NCBI RefSeq assembly: GCF_036226665.1
Contig: NZ_CP109007.1
Coordinates: 8,184,001-8,248,000 of the forward strand
Reading direction: 5' to 3'
Length of the DNA stretch: 64,000 bases
Source: Streptomyces sp. NBC_00691
Lineage (GTDB): Bacteria > Actinomycetota > Actinomycetes > Streptomycetales > Streptomycetaceae
Below the pieces are notes generated by a model, which did no database searches, was not told the origin of the DNA, and saw nothing but the letters and a program-made list of their open reading frames with translations. Of the stretch, positions 18,065-26,364 are shown one piece after another. Positions within the stretch are counted from its first letter, which is position 1. The number at the start of each line of letters is the position of its first letter. The position numbers and the translations under genes are program-made.

Positions 18065-18868
18065 ATGGATATCCGCCGCAGGAACAACGTCACCGTCACC
18101 GGCCGGGCGGAGGGGCCGGTCCTTCTGCTGGCGCACGGGTTCGGCTGCGACCAGAACATGTGGCGACTGGTGCTCCCCGCCCTGGCCCCGGAGTACCGGG
18201 TGGTGCTCTTCGACTACGTAGGCTCGGGCCGGGCGGACGCCGCGTCGTGGGACGAGCGGCGCTACAGCTCGCTGGAGGGCTACGCGCTGGACGTGCTGGA
18301 GATCTGCGAGGAGCTCGACCTGCGGGATGTGACCTTCGTAGGCCATTCGGTCAGTGCGATGGTCGGGGTGCTCGCCGCGGCGAAGGCGCCGCAGCGGTTC
18401 TCCCGCCTGGTGATGGTGGCCCCCTCGCCCCGCTACATCGACGACGAGGGGTACCGGGGCGGGTTCGGCGCCGACGACATCGACGAGCTGCTGGAGTCCC
18501 TGGAGTCGAACTACCTCGGCTGGTCGGCCGCGATGGCCCCGGCCATCATGGGGAACGAGGACCGGCCGGAACTGGGTGAGGAGCTGACCGCCTCGTTCTG
18601 CGCGACCGACCCGGACATGGCGCGGGTTTTCGCCCGCACGACGTTCCTGTCCGACAGCCGGGAGGATCTGAAGACGGTCGCGGTGCCGACGCTGGTTCTG
18701 GAGTGCGAGCAGGACGTGATAGCCCCCCGCGAGGTCGGCGCCTTCGTCCACGCCTCGATCCCCGGGAGCCTTCTGGTGACGCTGCCGGCTACCGGGCACT
18801 GCCCGCAGCTGAGCGCACCCGGGGCCACCGCCGCGGCGATCACCGGCTTCCTCGGGACGACCGGATGA
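18065..18868 (+). CDS. rsbQ: RsbQ-type alpha/beta hydrolase, energy-stress regulator
   Basis: A 267-residue protein closely patterned on Bacillus subtilis RsbQ: AHGFGCDQNMW, FDYVGSGRAD, the nucleophile elbow GHSVSAM (Ser95), then Asp217 and His245 (TGHCPQ), in register with the known S96/D219/H247 triad. In Bacillus RsbQ processes an unknown small molecule needed by the PAS domain of phosphatase RsbP, which starts the general stress response. Here the next gene encodes exactly such a PAS-PP2C protein, and the stop and start overlap (ATGA). ATG 18065 follows GGAGA. Confidence 0.9.
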   Translation: MDIRRRNNVTVTGRAEGPVLLLAHGFGCDQNMWRLVLPALAPEYRVVLFDYVGSGRADAASWDERRYSSLEGYALDVLEICEELDLRDVTFVGHSVSAMVGVLAAAKAPQRFSRLVMVAPSPRYIDDEGYRGGFGADDIDELLESLESNYLGWSAAMAPAIMGNEDRPELGEELTASFCATDPDMARVFARTTFLSDSREDLKTVAVPTLVLECEQDVIAPREVGAFVHASIPGSLLVTLPATGHCPQLSAPGATAAAITGFLGTTG

Positions 18869-20151
18869 TGTGCCGTACCGCCCAGGACCCGGACGGGGAG
18901 CCCGACGTGGACCTCGCGGACGCGGCGTTCACCTCCATGTTGGAGGACAGCGCGGAGGAACTGTACGAACAGGCTCCGTGCGGGTACCTGTCGACGTTGA
19001 TGGACGGCACCATCGCGAAGATCAACCACACGCTGCTGGAGTGGCTCGGTCTGGAGCGGGCCCGGGTCGTGGGGCGGATGCGGTTCGCCGACCTGCTGAC
19101 GGTGGGCGGCAAGCTGTACCACGAGACGCACTTCGCCCCGACGCTGCAGCTGGAGGGCGAGGTCAGCGGTGTCGCCCTGGACATCAAGGCTGTCGGTGGG
19201 CAGCGGATGCCGGTGCTGGTCACGTCGAGGGTGAAGACCAGCCAGAGCGGTGAGCCCATGCTGATCCGCACCAGCGTCTTCGACGCCCGCGACCGCCGTG
19301 CGTACGAGATGGAGCTGCTGCGCGGCCGCCGTGCGGCCGAGGAAGCCCGCCGACAGGCCGAGGCCGACCGCGACCGTCTCCAGGAAGCCCTCGCCGTCCT
19401 CCAGCAGAGCCTGCTGCCGGCCCAGCTGCCCGCCATCCCGGGCCTGGAGGCCGCGGCCCACTACCACACCGCCTCCCGGGACCTGCTCGGCGGAGACTTC
19501 TACGACCTGTTCCCCCTCGGTACCGGCCGGTGGGCGTTCTTCCTCGGTGACGTGTGCGGCAAGGGGCCCCAAGCCGCGGCGGTCACCTCGCTGACCCGGT
19601 ACACCCTGCGCGCGGCCGCCCTGCACGACCCCGACCCGATCACCGTCCTGACGACCCTGAACACCGTGCTGCACCAGCGGTACACGAGCGGCGACACCCG
19701 CTACTGCACCGCCATCTTCGGCACCCTGCACCCCGGCGACGGTCACGTAGACGTCCACCTGGCCTCCGGCGGACATCCGTCGGCACTCATCCAGCGCGCG
19801 GACGGAAGCGCCGACTACCTGCCCACCCCCGGAGGCATGCTCGTCGGCGTCCTGCCGGACGTCCAGTTCGCCTCCGCGCACACCCGGCTGTCCTCCGGCG
19901 ACACCATGCTGCTCTACACCGACGGCCTCACCGAAGCCCGCACCGGGCCCAAGCGGGAGCTGTACGGCGAGGACGCCCTGCGCGCCTCCGTCGTCGGCCG
20001 GCCCCCGGCCGGCCCGCAGGCACTGATCAGTGCCCTGACCGAGCTGATCGCCGGATTCGGCGACGGACTCGACGACGACACCGCACTGCTCGCCCTCGGC
20101 GTGCCCTCCGCGCGCCCCGCGTCCCTTCCCACCCCCGCGAGCGAGACCTGA
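18865..20151 (+). CDS. PAS domain PP2C (SpoIIE-type) phosphatase, RsbP-like
   Basis: A 428-residue protein. Residues about 28-150 form a PAS domain (LYEQAPCGYLSTLMDGTIAK), residues 150-190 a charged coiled coil (RRAAEEARRQAEADRDRLQE), and 195-420 a PP2C/SpoIIE phosphatase with the metal-binding aspartates in GGDFYD, FLGDVCGKG, TDGLTEA and DDDTALLAL. It should dephosphorylate an anti-sigma antagonist, most simply the STAS protein of the next gene, when RsbQ-dependent PAS signalling is on. Start ATG 18865 overlaps the rsbQ stop by four bases. A decayed copy of its phosphatase domain lies at 53.6-54.3 kb. Confidence 0.9.
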   Translation: MMCRTAQDPDGEPDVDLADAAFTSMLEDSAEELYEQAPCGYLSTLMDGTIAKINHTLLEWLGLERARVVGRMRFADLLTVGGKLYHETHFAPTLQLEGEVSGVALDIKAVGGQRMPVLVTSRVKTSQSGEPMLIRTSVFDARDRRAYEMELLRGRRAAEEARRQAEADRDRLQEALAVLQQSLLPAQLPAIPGLEAAAHYHTASRDLLGGDFYDLFPLGTGRWAFFLGDVCGKGPQAAAVTSLTRYTLRAAALHDPDPITVLTTLNTVLHQRYTSGDTRYCTAIFGTLHPGDGHVDVHLASGGHPSALIQRADGSADYLPTPGGMLVGVLPDVQFASAHTRLSSGDTMLLYTDGLTEARTGPKRELYGEDALRASVVGRPPAGPQALISALTELIAGFGDGLDDDTALLALGVPSARPASLPTPASET

Positions 20152-20152
20152 G

Positions 20153-20506
20153 ATGAGCCCGCTGACGATCACCGCCCTCGACGCGTCCACCGGTCCCGTA
20201 CTGGAGATCACCGGGGACCTCGACTACGCGACGGCGCCGCAACTCCGCCAGGCCGTGGGTCATCTGACTCTTGTCGGCGGCCAGTTGCTGGTCCTTGACC
20301 TCGGTGGCCTGGAGTTCTGCGACTCCAGCGGCATCACGGCTCTGCTGGCCAGCCGGAACCTGGCCATCGAACAGCGGGTCGACATCGCTCTGGCCGCGGT
20401 CCCCGCCAACACCGCCCGGATCCTGGCCGTGGTCGGCCTGGACCGGGTCTTCACCATCCACCCGGACACCGCGACGGCCACGGCGCCCCGCTCCGAGTCG
20501 CTCTGA
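20153..20506 (+). CDS. STAS anti-sigma factor antagonist
   Basis: A 117-residue single STAS domain (MSPLTITALDASTGPVLEITGDLD). The regulatory phospho-serine site is CDSSGITALL (Ser58/59). When unphosphorylated such proteins sequester RsbW-like kinases and free a sigma factor. The ATG lies one base beyond the phosphatase stop, so rsbQ, the phosphatase and this gene form one operon and the phosphatase probably acts on this protein. The cognate kinase is not adjacent; one candidate lies at 56992-57468. Confidence 0.9.
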   Translation: MSPLTITALDASTGPVLEITGDLDYATAPQLRQAVGHLTLVGGQLLVLDLGGLEFCDSSGITALLASRNLAIEQRVDIALAAVPANTARILAVVGLDRVFTIHPDTATATAPRSESL

Positions 20507-20763
20507 GCCGTCCTCGACAACCATGGGCTCCCGGCCATGGGCTCCCGCCCCTGGCCGGGCGGTGAACTTGCGTACGCGATTACGTAGTTCTACTGATGCT
20601 TCCGGAAGCCGGCGTTGGAAGACTCGCCCCACCGGCTTCCTGGCGGAGCCGTGGTGTCACGTCGGGCAGCCCGCTGCCTCCTGGGCGACCGTCGCCGACG
20701 GTTCGACGGGTGACGAGCACTGTCCAGCGACACGAACCCGACAGAACATGGGAGAGTCCTCCG

Positions 20764-20946
20764 TTGGTTTCCAAGCTTCGAGTCCTTCTGGGCATGCTCG
20801 TTCTCCTGGCGCTGGCCATCGGCGCCATCGTCCTGCTGGCGGCCGTGAAGGCCGGTGCCATGTGGTTCACGGTCGTTCCCCTCGGCATCCTCTTCATCGG
20901 CTCGTCCGTCATCCGGTCGCTCGGGTGGTTCTCGAAGGAGCGGTGA
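20764..20946 (+). CDS. Small two-helix membrane protein, 60 aa
   Basis: A TTG start at 20764, preceded by GGGAGAG with 8-base spacing, gives VSKLRVLLGMLVLLALAIG followed by a second hydrophobic stretch (AMWFTVVPLGILFIGSSVI) and a short charged tail ending SKER. Two membrane helices are predicted. The longer upstream frame lacks coding character. The family is not recognised; similar tiny membrane proteins often occur in stress-induced clusters, consistent with the operon just upstream. Confidence 0.6.
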   Translation: MVSKLRVLLGMLVLLALAIGAIVLLAAVKAGAMWFTVVPLGILFIGSSVIRSLGWFSKER

Positions 20947-21070
20947 CGGAGGTCGGCGGCACGCACGGCGGCTCATCGGCACACGCGAAACCCCCCGTCC
21001 CAGCCCCGCGTTCCCGGATCGGGATCGATCCGGAGGACGGGAAGGACGAGGGGCGGGGCGGAACCGTCGG

Positions 21071-21523
21071 TCAGCCGAAGGCCTTGACCGCCTGGTAGTA
21101 GGTCCATGCCGTGCTGTTGCAGGCAGTCTTCGTGGCTCCGCCGTAGTTGAGACAGACGCGCTTGAGGTCCTCGTACAAGGCGCTGTCCAGACGGGACTTG
21201 TTGGCGCTGAAGGAGCCCGCGGCCTTGTAGTTGCGGTAGCCGAAGTCGTGCCGGGCGCACGACATCGAGAAGGGGAAGCCGAAGGGGTTGTCCGGCGAGG
21301 TGGAGCAGTAGTCGGTCGACCAGTCGAAGGCGTAGGCGGACCAGGCGCCTTGGTTGTTCCGGGCGGCGGCCCAGAGGTTGTAGCTCGAGGCGCTGGTCTG
21401 CGTCCAACTGGAAAGCACCTGGGGTTTGTCGGCCGGGGCGGCCGTGGCGACCGTGGCGGTGCCGACGGTGGTGAGCAGGGCGAGGGCCGAAGCGGACAGG
21501 CCGACGGAGAGCCTTTGGCGCAT
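21071..21523 (-). CDS. Secreted prokaryotic phospholipase A2
   Basis: A 150-residue exported enzyme with a signal peptide ending near ATAAPADK. The catalytic block CARHDFGYRNY carries the His-Asp pair of secreted phospholipases A2, with DWSTDYCSTSPDNPFGFPF before it and cysteines placed for two disulfides, as in the Streptomyces violaceoruber enzyme. It should release the sn-2 fatty acid from glycerophospholipids using calcium. ATG 21523 is preceded by GGAGG at 6-base spacing. A hairpin lies in the leader between the probable promoter and this site. Confidence 0.9.
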   Translation of the reverse strand: MRQRLSVGLSASALALLTTVGTATVATAAPADKPQVLSSWTQTSASSYNLWAAARNNQGAWSAYAFDWSTDYCSTSPDNPFGFPFSMSCARHDFGYRNYKAAGSFSANKSRLDSALYEDLKRVCLNYGGATKTACNSTAWTYYQAVKAFG

Positions 21524-21540
21524 CCCATACCTCCATGAGG

Positions 21541-21565
21541 CTGCGCCCCGCTTGATGGGGCGCAG
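21541..21565 (-). promoter_or_regulatory. Hairpin in the phospholipase leader
   Basis: CTGCGCCCC (21541-21549) pairs perfectly with GGGGCGCAG (21557-21565) around a 7-base loop, about 20 bases upstream of the start codon of the phospholipase gene and just 5' of its ribosome binding site. It could stabilise the mRNA or modulate initiation; whether it is transcribed depends on the unmapped promoter. Confidence 0.5.
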
Positions 21566-21793
21566 GTACATGACAAAATGATTGACGGGGCGACAGCGTT
21601 TGTACAGCCCCTGGCAGGTGGGTCTTCGCGTCGCGCGGGCGGCGCGAGCGGCCGGGGGGAGCCGTGACCCCGCCTCATGCCATCGCGGGCCCGTGCCCAC
21701 GGGGGGCCGGCAGCGCTCAGCGGAACGCAGCGCACCCAGCACGGCTTGGATGCGGGCGTCCTGGGTCGACCCCACTTCTATGGCCAGCTCTTA

Positions 21794-21865
21794 GAAGCCG
21801 AAGCCGAAGCCGAAGCCGAAGCCGAAGCCGAAGCCGAAGCCGAAGCCGAAGCCCAAGCCGAAGCC
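21794..21865. repeat. GAAGCC hexanucleotide repeat, 12 units
   Basis: Twelve tandem copies of GAAGCC, the eleventh changed to CAAGCC. The plus strand would read Glu-Ala repeats, the minus strand Ala-Ser repeats. The reading frames crossing it are short and otherwise featureless, so coding is doubtful. Such tracts change length by slippage. Confidence 0.95.
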
Positions 21866-22021
21866 GCGGGCCAGTTGGCCGGGTCCCGGAAGGAGGCAGG
21901 ACTCGTCATGGCGTGATCATGCCGCACGGCGCTCCCTCGGTACCGTCCGCACCGGCGGCACCGGCGGCACCGCGGCACCGCCGGCCGGCACCGTGACCGG
22001 GTCGGCCGATAGTGTCGGCCC

Positions 22022-22441
22022 ATGTCAAGTCCTGGAGACGTGCCGCCGGAGATCCTGAACAGGCTGCGGTCGATCTGCCGCCGGCTGCCCGAGTCGTACG
22101 AGGAACCAGCCTGGATCGGGGTGCGCTGGCGGATCCGCCGACGGACGTTCGCCCACGTCTACGCGCCGGAAGTGGAACGCTCCCCGGTCTACGCCTCGTA
22201 TGCGACCGCGGAGCGGGAACCGGTCGTGATGACGTTCCGGGCACCCGCCGACGAGTTGCTCGGCCTGACCGCCACGGGGTCCCCGTTCTTCCGTGCCGAG
22301 TGGGGGCACAACGCTGTCGTCGCCGTCCTCGGTGACCACACCGACTGGACCGAGCTCTCCGAAGTGATCACCGACAGTTATCGCGAGATGGCTCCGAAGT
22401 TCCTCGCCGCCCGGCTTCCGCTCCAGCCGCCGCCCAGCTGA
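22022..22441 (+). CDS. MmcQ/YjbR family protein
   Basis: A 139-residue protein with the MmcQ/YjbR fold: PESYEEPAWIGVRWRIRRRTFAHVYA near residues 22-47, VVMTFRAPADELLGL and FFRAEWGHNAVVAVLGD, then a C-terminal SYREMAPKFLAARL helix. The family has a double-wing fold proposed to bind DNA, but its role is not established. ATG 22022 is the only good start. Monocistronic. Confidence 0.85.
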   Translation: MSSPGDVPPEILNRLRSICRRLPESYEEPAWIGVRWRIRRRTFAHVYAPEVERSPVYASYATAEREPVVMTFRAPADELLGLTATGSPFFRAEWGHNAVVAVLGDHTDWTELSEVITDSYREMAPKFLAARLPLQPPPS

Positions 22442-22925
22442 CGGGCGGGCCACCGCGCGGCGCACAGCCCGACTGGTCGTGACGCTTCCGACGACCCGCG
22501 CTCAGGCCGTCGGGGGCGGGGGTGCGGAAGGCGGATCCGCCTCCGCGGTCCGCGGTCGCACTCCGGACCGTACTGCGAACGGAGCCGACGCCGACGACGC
22601 ATGCCGAGCGCCACCCCTACGGCGATCAGCGAAATCATCACCACAGCGGGTATGGCGCGGGCCGGAACCGTTCCTGCTGGCACCGGGCTCGCCCCTTCGG
22701 GGGTCGTCCGTAGGCACGACGACAGCGGGCGGTGAGCGGGGGCGTCGCCCCGCTCGGGAACGTTCTCGCGGGGGCGTCGCCCCTTTCGGGAACGTTCCCG
22801 CTCGTCCGGACGCCGGTCCCCGGCGGTGCGCGGGACGAGGCGGAGGACACGTCCTCGCATGAGGTGCGCCGGCACGGGCAGGCGGACCGACGTACGGGAG
22901 CGGATCACTCCGAAAGGACAGCGAC
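22442..22925. other. Gap with repeats, possible membrane-anchor remnant
   Basis: No complete gene. A minus-strand frame (about 22500-22700) holds one strong hydrophobic helix (PAVVMISLIAVGVALGMRRRRR) followed by an Arg-rich stop-transfer sequence, like the C-terminal anchor of a lost protein. The 32-bp repeat at 22736-22799 lies just beyond. Confidence 0.4.
22736..22799. repeat. 32-bp tandem repeat with internal palindrome
   Basis: Two adjacent 32-base units (22736-22767 and 22768-22799) begin GCGGGGGCGTCGCCCC and differ at three positions. The second unit ends in the perfect palindrome GGGAACGTTCCC. It lies 130-190 bases upstream of the ATP-grasp gene and could be regulatory or a relic of coding repeats. 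Confidence 0.85.
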
Positions 22926-24206
22926 GTGCCCCAGGGCCAGCTCAAGAACATCTTCGTCGTCGGACTCGACGACGCCAACCTGCCGACTCTGCAAGCGGTC
23001 CCGGACGCGGACTCCTACCGCTTCCACCGTCTGCTCACCATCGAGGAACTCCAGGAAGGGGAGGTCTCCGTGAACCACCTCCTCGACAGAGCCCGGTCCG
23101 TCCTGGACGCCCACGACGGAAGCATCGACGCGATCGTCGGCTACTGGGACTTCCCCGTCAGCACCCTCGTTCCGATACTCGGCGAGGAGTACGGCACCCG
23201 CACCACGAGCCTGGAGTCCGTGGTCAAGTGCGAGCACAAGTACTGGAGCCGCCTGGAGCAGCGGAAGGCCGTCGACGCGTACCCGCGGTTCGGCCGCGTC
23301 GACCTGGGCACCGACGATCCGCGGCCGCCCGACGGCGTGTCCTTCCCCATGTGGCTCAAGCCCGCCCTCGCCTACTCCTCGGAGCTCGCCTTCGGCGTCA
23401 AGGACGAGGCCGAGTTCCGGGCCGCGGTGCAGGAGATACGCGCCGGCATCGGCCGCGTCGGGCGGCCCTTCGAGACCGTCCTCGATCTGCTGGACCTGCC
23501 GGAGGAGATGCGCGGGGTCGGCGGGGAAGTCTGCCTGGCCGAGGACGCCATGACCGGTATCCAGGTGGCCGTCGAGGGATACGTCTACCAGGGCCGGCCG
23601 ACGGTCTACGGCGTGCTGGACTCGATCGACTACCCCGACTCACCGTGCTTCCTGAGGCACCAGTACCCCAGCACCCTTCCGCCCGACGTGATCCGCGTAC
23701 TGCACGAAGTCAGCGAGCGGACCATGTCGCAGATCGGCTTCGACTCGGCGACCTTCAGCATCGAGTACTTCTACGATCCTCATACCGGCGACGTCAGCCT
23801 GCTGGAGATCAACCCCCGCCACTCGCAGGCGCATGCGGAGCTCTTCCTGTACGTCGACGGCGCCCCCAACCACAGCCGGATGATCAGCCTGGCGCTCGAC
23901 CGCGACCCGGCGCTCCCCAGCGGCCGCGGGAAGTACGCCATGGCAGCCAAGTGGTACTACCGCTGGTTCGCCGACGGAACCGTGCACGGGATACCGAGCC
24001 CCGAGCGGATCGCCGCCATCGAGCGGGAGATCCCCGGCGTCCGGATCGACATCGTCCCCGAGGAGGGGCAGCAGCTCTCCACTGTCTCCCAGCAGGACAG
24101 CTACAGCTACGAGGTCGCCCACATCTTCACCGGCGGCGACGACGAGGCGGACCTCCGCCGCAAGTTCGACCGCGCGGTGGCGGCTCTCGGCCTCACCTTC
24201 GGCTGA
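22926..24206 (+). CDS. ATP-grasp ligase
   Basis: A 426-residue protein with an N-terminal pre-ATP-grasp region (residues 1-110, including YWDFPVSTLVPILGEEYG) and an ATP-grasp core. FPMWLKPA supplies the ATP-binding lysine, VAVEGYV the adenine-edge glutamate, and IEYFYD with LLEINPRHSQAHAE the metal-binding acidic and Asn residues. Such enzymes form acyl-phosphates and join them to an amine or thiol. The substrate is unknown. GTG 22926 follows AAAGGA. A CocE-type hydrolase gene follows 70 bases downstream in the same direction, a likely operon. Confidence 0.85.
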   Translation: MPQGQLKNIFVVGLDDANLPTLQAVPDADSYRFHRLLTIEELQEGEVSVNHLLDRARSVLDAHDGSIDAIVGYWDFPVSTLVPILGEEYGTRTTSLESVVKCEHKYWSRLEQRKAVDAYPRFGRVDLGTDDPRPPDGVSFPMWLKPALAYSSELAFGVKDEAEFRAAVQEIRAGIGRVGRPFETVLDLLDLPEEMRGVGGEVCLAEDAMTGIQVAVEGYVYQGRPTVYGVLDSIDYPDSPCFLRHQYPSTLPPDVIRVLHEVSERTMSQIGFDSATFSIEYFYDPHTGDVSLLEINPRHSQAHAELFLYVDGAPNHSRMISLALDRDPALPSGRGKYAMAAKWYYRWFADGTVHGIPSPERIAAIEREIPGVRIDIVPEEGQQLSTVSQQDSYSYEVAHIFTGGDDEADLRRKFDRAVAALGLTFG

Positions 24207-24276
24207 CCGGCCACGGTCCGTCGGCCGAGCCGCCCACGATGCCAGACTCACCGACCACTCAGGAGGTCGCTCCCCC

Positions 24277-26322
24277 ATGCGATACGTGGACCAACTCCCC
24301 TGCGCGATCAAGGAGGAGAAGCACGTCACGATCCCGATGGCCGACGGAGCCCGGCTCTCGGCGCGGATCTGGCGCCCGACCTCGTCCGACACCGAACCCG
24401 TCCCCGCGGTCCTGGAGTACATCCCGTACCGGAAGAACGACCTCACCTCCACCCGCGACGCCATCCACCACCCCTACATCGCCGGACACGGCTATGCCTG
24501 CGTCCGGGTCGACATCCGTGGCACCGGAGAATCCGACGGCGTCCTCCTCGACGAGTACCTCGAACAGGAGCAGGCCGACGCCGAGGCGGTCCTGGCCTGG
24601 CTGGCGGAACAGCCCTGGTGCGACGGCAACACGGGAATGATGGGCATCTCCTGGGGCGCCTTCGCCGCCCTCCAGGTGGCGGCCCGCCGACCGCCGAGCC
24701 TGCGCGCGATCTGTGTCTCCTCGTTCACCGACGACCGGTACGCGGACGACATGCACTACCTGGGCGGCGCCATGCTCTCCGACAACCTCGCCGAGGCCGG
24801 GACCATGTTCGCCTACGCCACCTGCCCGCCCGACCCGGCTGTGGTCGGCGACCGTTGGCGCGAGATGTGGGGCGACCGCCTAGAGGCGGCACGCCCGTGG
24901 GTACTGGAATGGTTGCGTCACCCGCAGCGCGACGACTACTGGCGCCACGCCAGCCTGAGCGAGGACTACAGCGCCCTGCGGTGCCCGGTACTCGCCTCCA
25001 GCGGCTGGGCCGACGGCTACTCCAACGCCGTGACGCGCCTGCTCAAGCACGTCGACGTGCCGCGCAAGGGCCTGATCGGCCCGTGGTCGCACAAGCTTCC
25101 ACACCTCGGTGAACCCGGCCCCGCCATCGGATACCTCCAAGAGGTGGTGCGGTGGTGGGACCACTGGCTCAAGGGCGTCGACAACGGCGTGATGGACGGA
25201 CCCATGTTGCGAACCTGGATGCAGGAGAGCGTCCCGCCCTCCACCTCGTACGAGGAGCGGCCGGGCAGGTGGATCGGCGAGCCTTCCTGGCCCTCCCCGA
25301 ACGTGACCGAGACCGTACTGCTCCTTCGGGGCGGCGGGCTCCGGATGCCCGGGACGCCCGGTCCGGACGACGGCCCCCCGGTCGCGGATCACGCACACAC
25401 GGTCCAGTCCCCGCTCTCCGTCGGCCAGTTCGCCGGCAAGTGGGCGTCGTACAACGCCCCGCCGGACCTTCCGTACGACCAGCGCGAGGAGGACGGCGGC
25501 TCGCTCGTCTTCCAGACCGAGCCTCTGGCCGAGCGCATCGAGATCCTCGGCGCACCCGCCGTCGTCGTCGAGCTGTCCGCCGACGCTCCCGTTGCGCAGC
25601 TGAACGTCCGTCTCTCCGACGTCGCACCGGACGGCCGATCGACCCGGGTGACCTACGGCGTGCTCAATCTCGTACACCGCGACAATGAGGCCGCCCCAGA
25701 CGTCCTGAGCCCCGGCCGGCGCTATACGGTCAGGGTGCCGCTCCACGGAGTCGCCCAGGCGTTCCCGCCCGGTCACCGCATCCGGCTGTCGCTGTCCACG
25801 TCGTACTGGCCGCTCGTCTGGCCCGCCCCCGAACCGGTGCTGCTCACCGTGTACGAGAGCGGCAGCTCCCTCACCCTGCCGGTCCGCACCGCCGACGAGG
25901 CGTCCGACGCGGAACTGCGCCCCTTCGGCGAACCGGAGGGCTGCGCGCCGCCGGTCGTCACGCGGCTGAGCGAACCGGAACAGGCCTGGACGGTCTCGCG
26001 CGACCTGGTGAACTACCGGTCGGTGCTCGACATCGTCAAGGATCAGGGGGTCCAGCGGTACGAGGACGCGGGCATCGACGTGGGGCTGAGGGCCTGCGAG
26101 CAGTACAGCTGGATCGCCGAGGACTTCGGCTCGGTGCGCGGAGAGTCGGCCTGGACCATGACCTTCGCCCGGCCGGACTGGGACGTACGGGTCGAGACCC
26201 GCACCGTCCTCACGTCGGACGCCGACACGTTCCACGTCGACGCGACCCTGGACGGCTACGAGGGAGGGCGCCGGGTGTTCTCGCGGACCTGGAACGAACA
26301 CGTCCCACGCACCCACGTCTAG
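24277..26322 (+). CDS. CocE/NonD family hydrolase
   Basis: A 681-residue hydrolase of the X-Pro dipeptidyl-peptidase/cocaine-esterase superfamily. The alpha/beta core begins with VLEYIPYRKND; the nucleophile Ser lies in GMMGISWGAF, the Asp in GWADGYS and the His in GPWSHK. A beta-sandwich region (residues ~330-560) follows, with PGHRIRLSLSTSYWPL characteristic of the family. The last ~110 residues (VSRDLVNYRSVLDIVK to the end) extend beyond a typical CocE enzyme. It probably cleaves an ester or amide. It follows the ATP-grasp gene and may act on its product. Start ATG 24277 follows AGGAGG. Confidence 0.9.
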   Translation: MRYVDQLPCAIKEEKHVTIPMADGARLSARIWRPTSSDTEPVPAVLEYIPYRKNDLTSTRDAIHHPYIAGHGYACVRVDIRGTGESDGVLLDEYLEQEQADAEAVLAWLAEQPWCDGNTGMMGISWGAFAALQVAARRPPSLRAICVSSFTDDRYADDMHYLGGAMLSDNLAEAGTMFAYATCPPDPAVVGDRWREMWGDRLEAARPWVLEWLRHPQRDDYWRHASLSEDYSALRCPVLASSGWADGYSNAVTRLLKHVDVPRKGLIGPWSHKLPHLGEPGPAIGYLQEVVRWWDHWLKGVDNGVMDGPMLRTWMQESVPPSTSYEERPGRWIGEPSWPSPNVTETVLLLRGGGLRMPGTPGPDDGPPVADHAHTVQSPLSVGQFAGKWASYNAPPDLPYDQREEDGGSLVFQTEPLAERIEILGAPAVVVELSADAPVAQLNVRLSDVAPDGRSTRVTYGVLNLVHRDNEAAPDVLSPGRRYTVRVPLHGVAQAFPPGHRIRLSLSTSYWPLVWPAPEPVLLTVYESGSSLTLPVRTADEASDAELRPFGEPEGCAPPVVTRLSEPEQAWTVSRDLVNYRSVLDIVKDQGVQRYEDAGIDVGLRACEQYSWIAEDFGSVRGESAWTMTFARPDWDVRVETRTVLTSDADTFHVDATLDGYEGGRRVFSRTWNEHVPRTHV

Positions 26323-26364
26323 GCTGTTTCGTTTGGATCTTGCGGGGCTTGTCATACTTCCCGA

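Noticed and set aside
18511..20211. 566-aa minus-strand open frame
   Set aside because: Shadow of rsbQ and the PAS-PP2C gene, no domain.
21677..21916. ORFs encoding Glu-Ala or Ala-Ser repeats across the GAAGCC tract
   Set aside because: The open frame is created by the 6-bp period itself; flanks lack coding bias, a ribosome binding site or homology.
26323..26364. GGCTGTTTCGTTTGGATC as an IS left end matching GGCCGTTTCATCCCGG at 28 kb
   Set aside because: The similarity is limited to a few bases and would place the 250-aa gene inside the IS, with no second matching feature.
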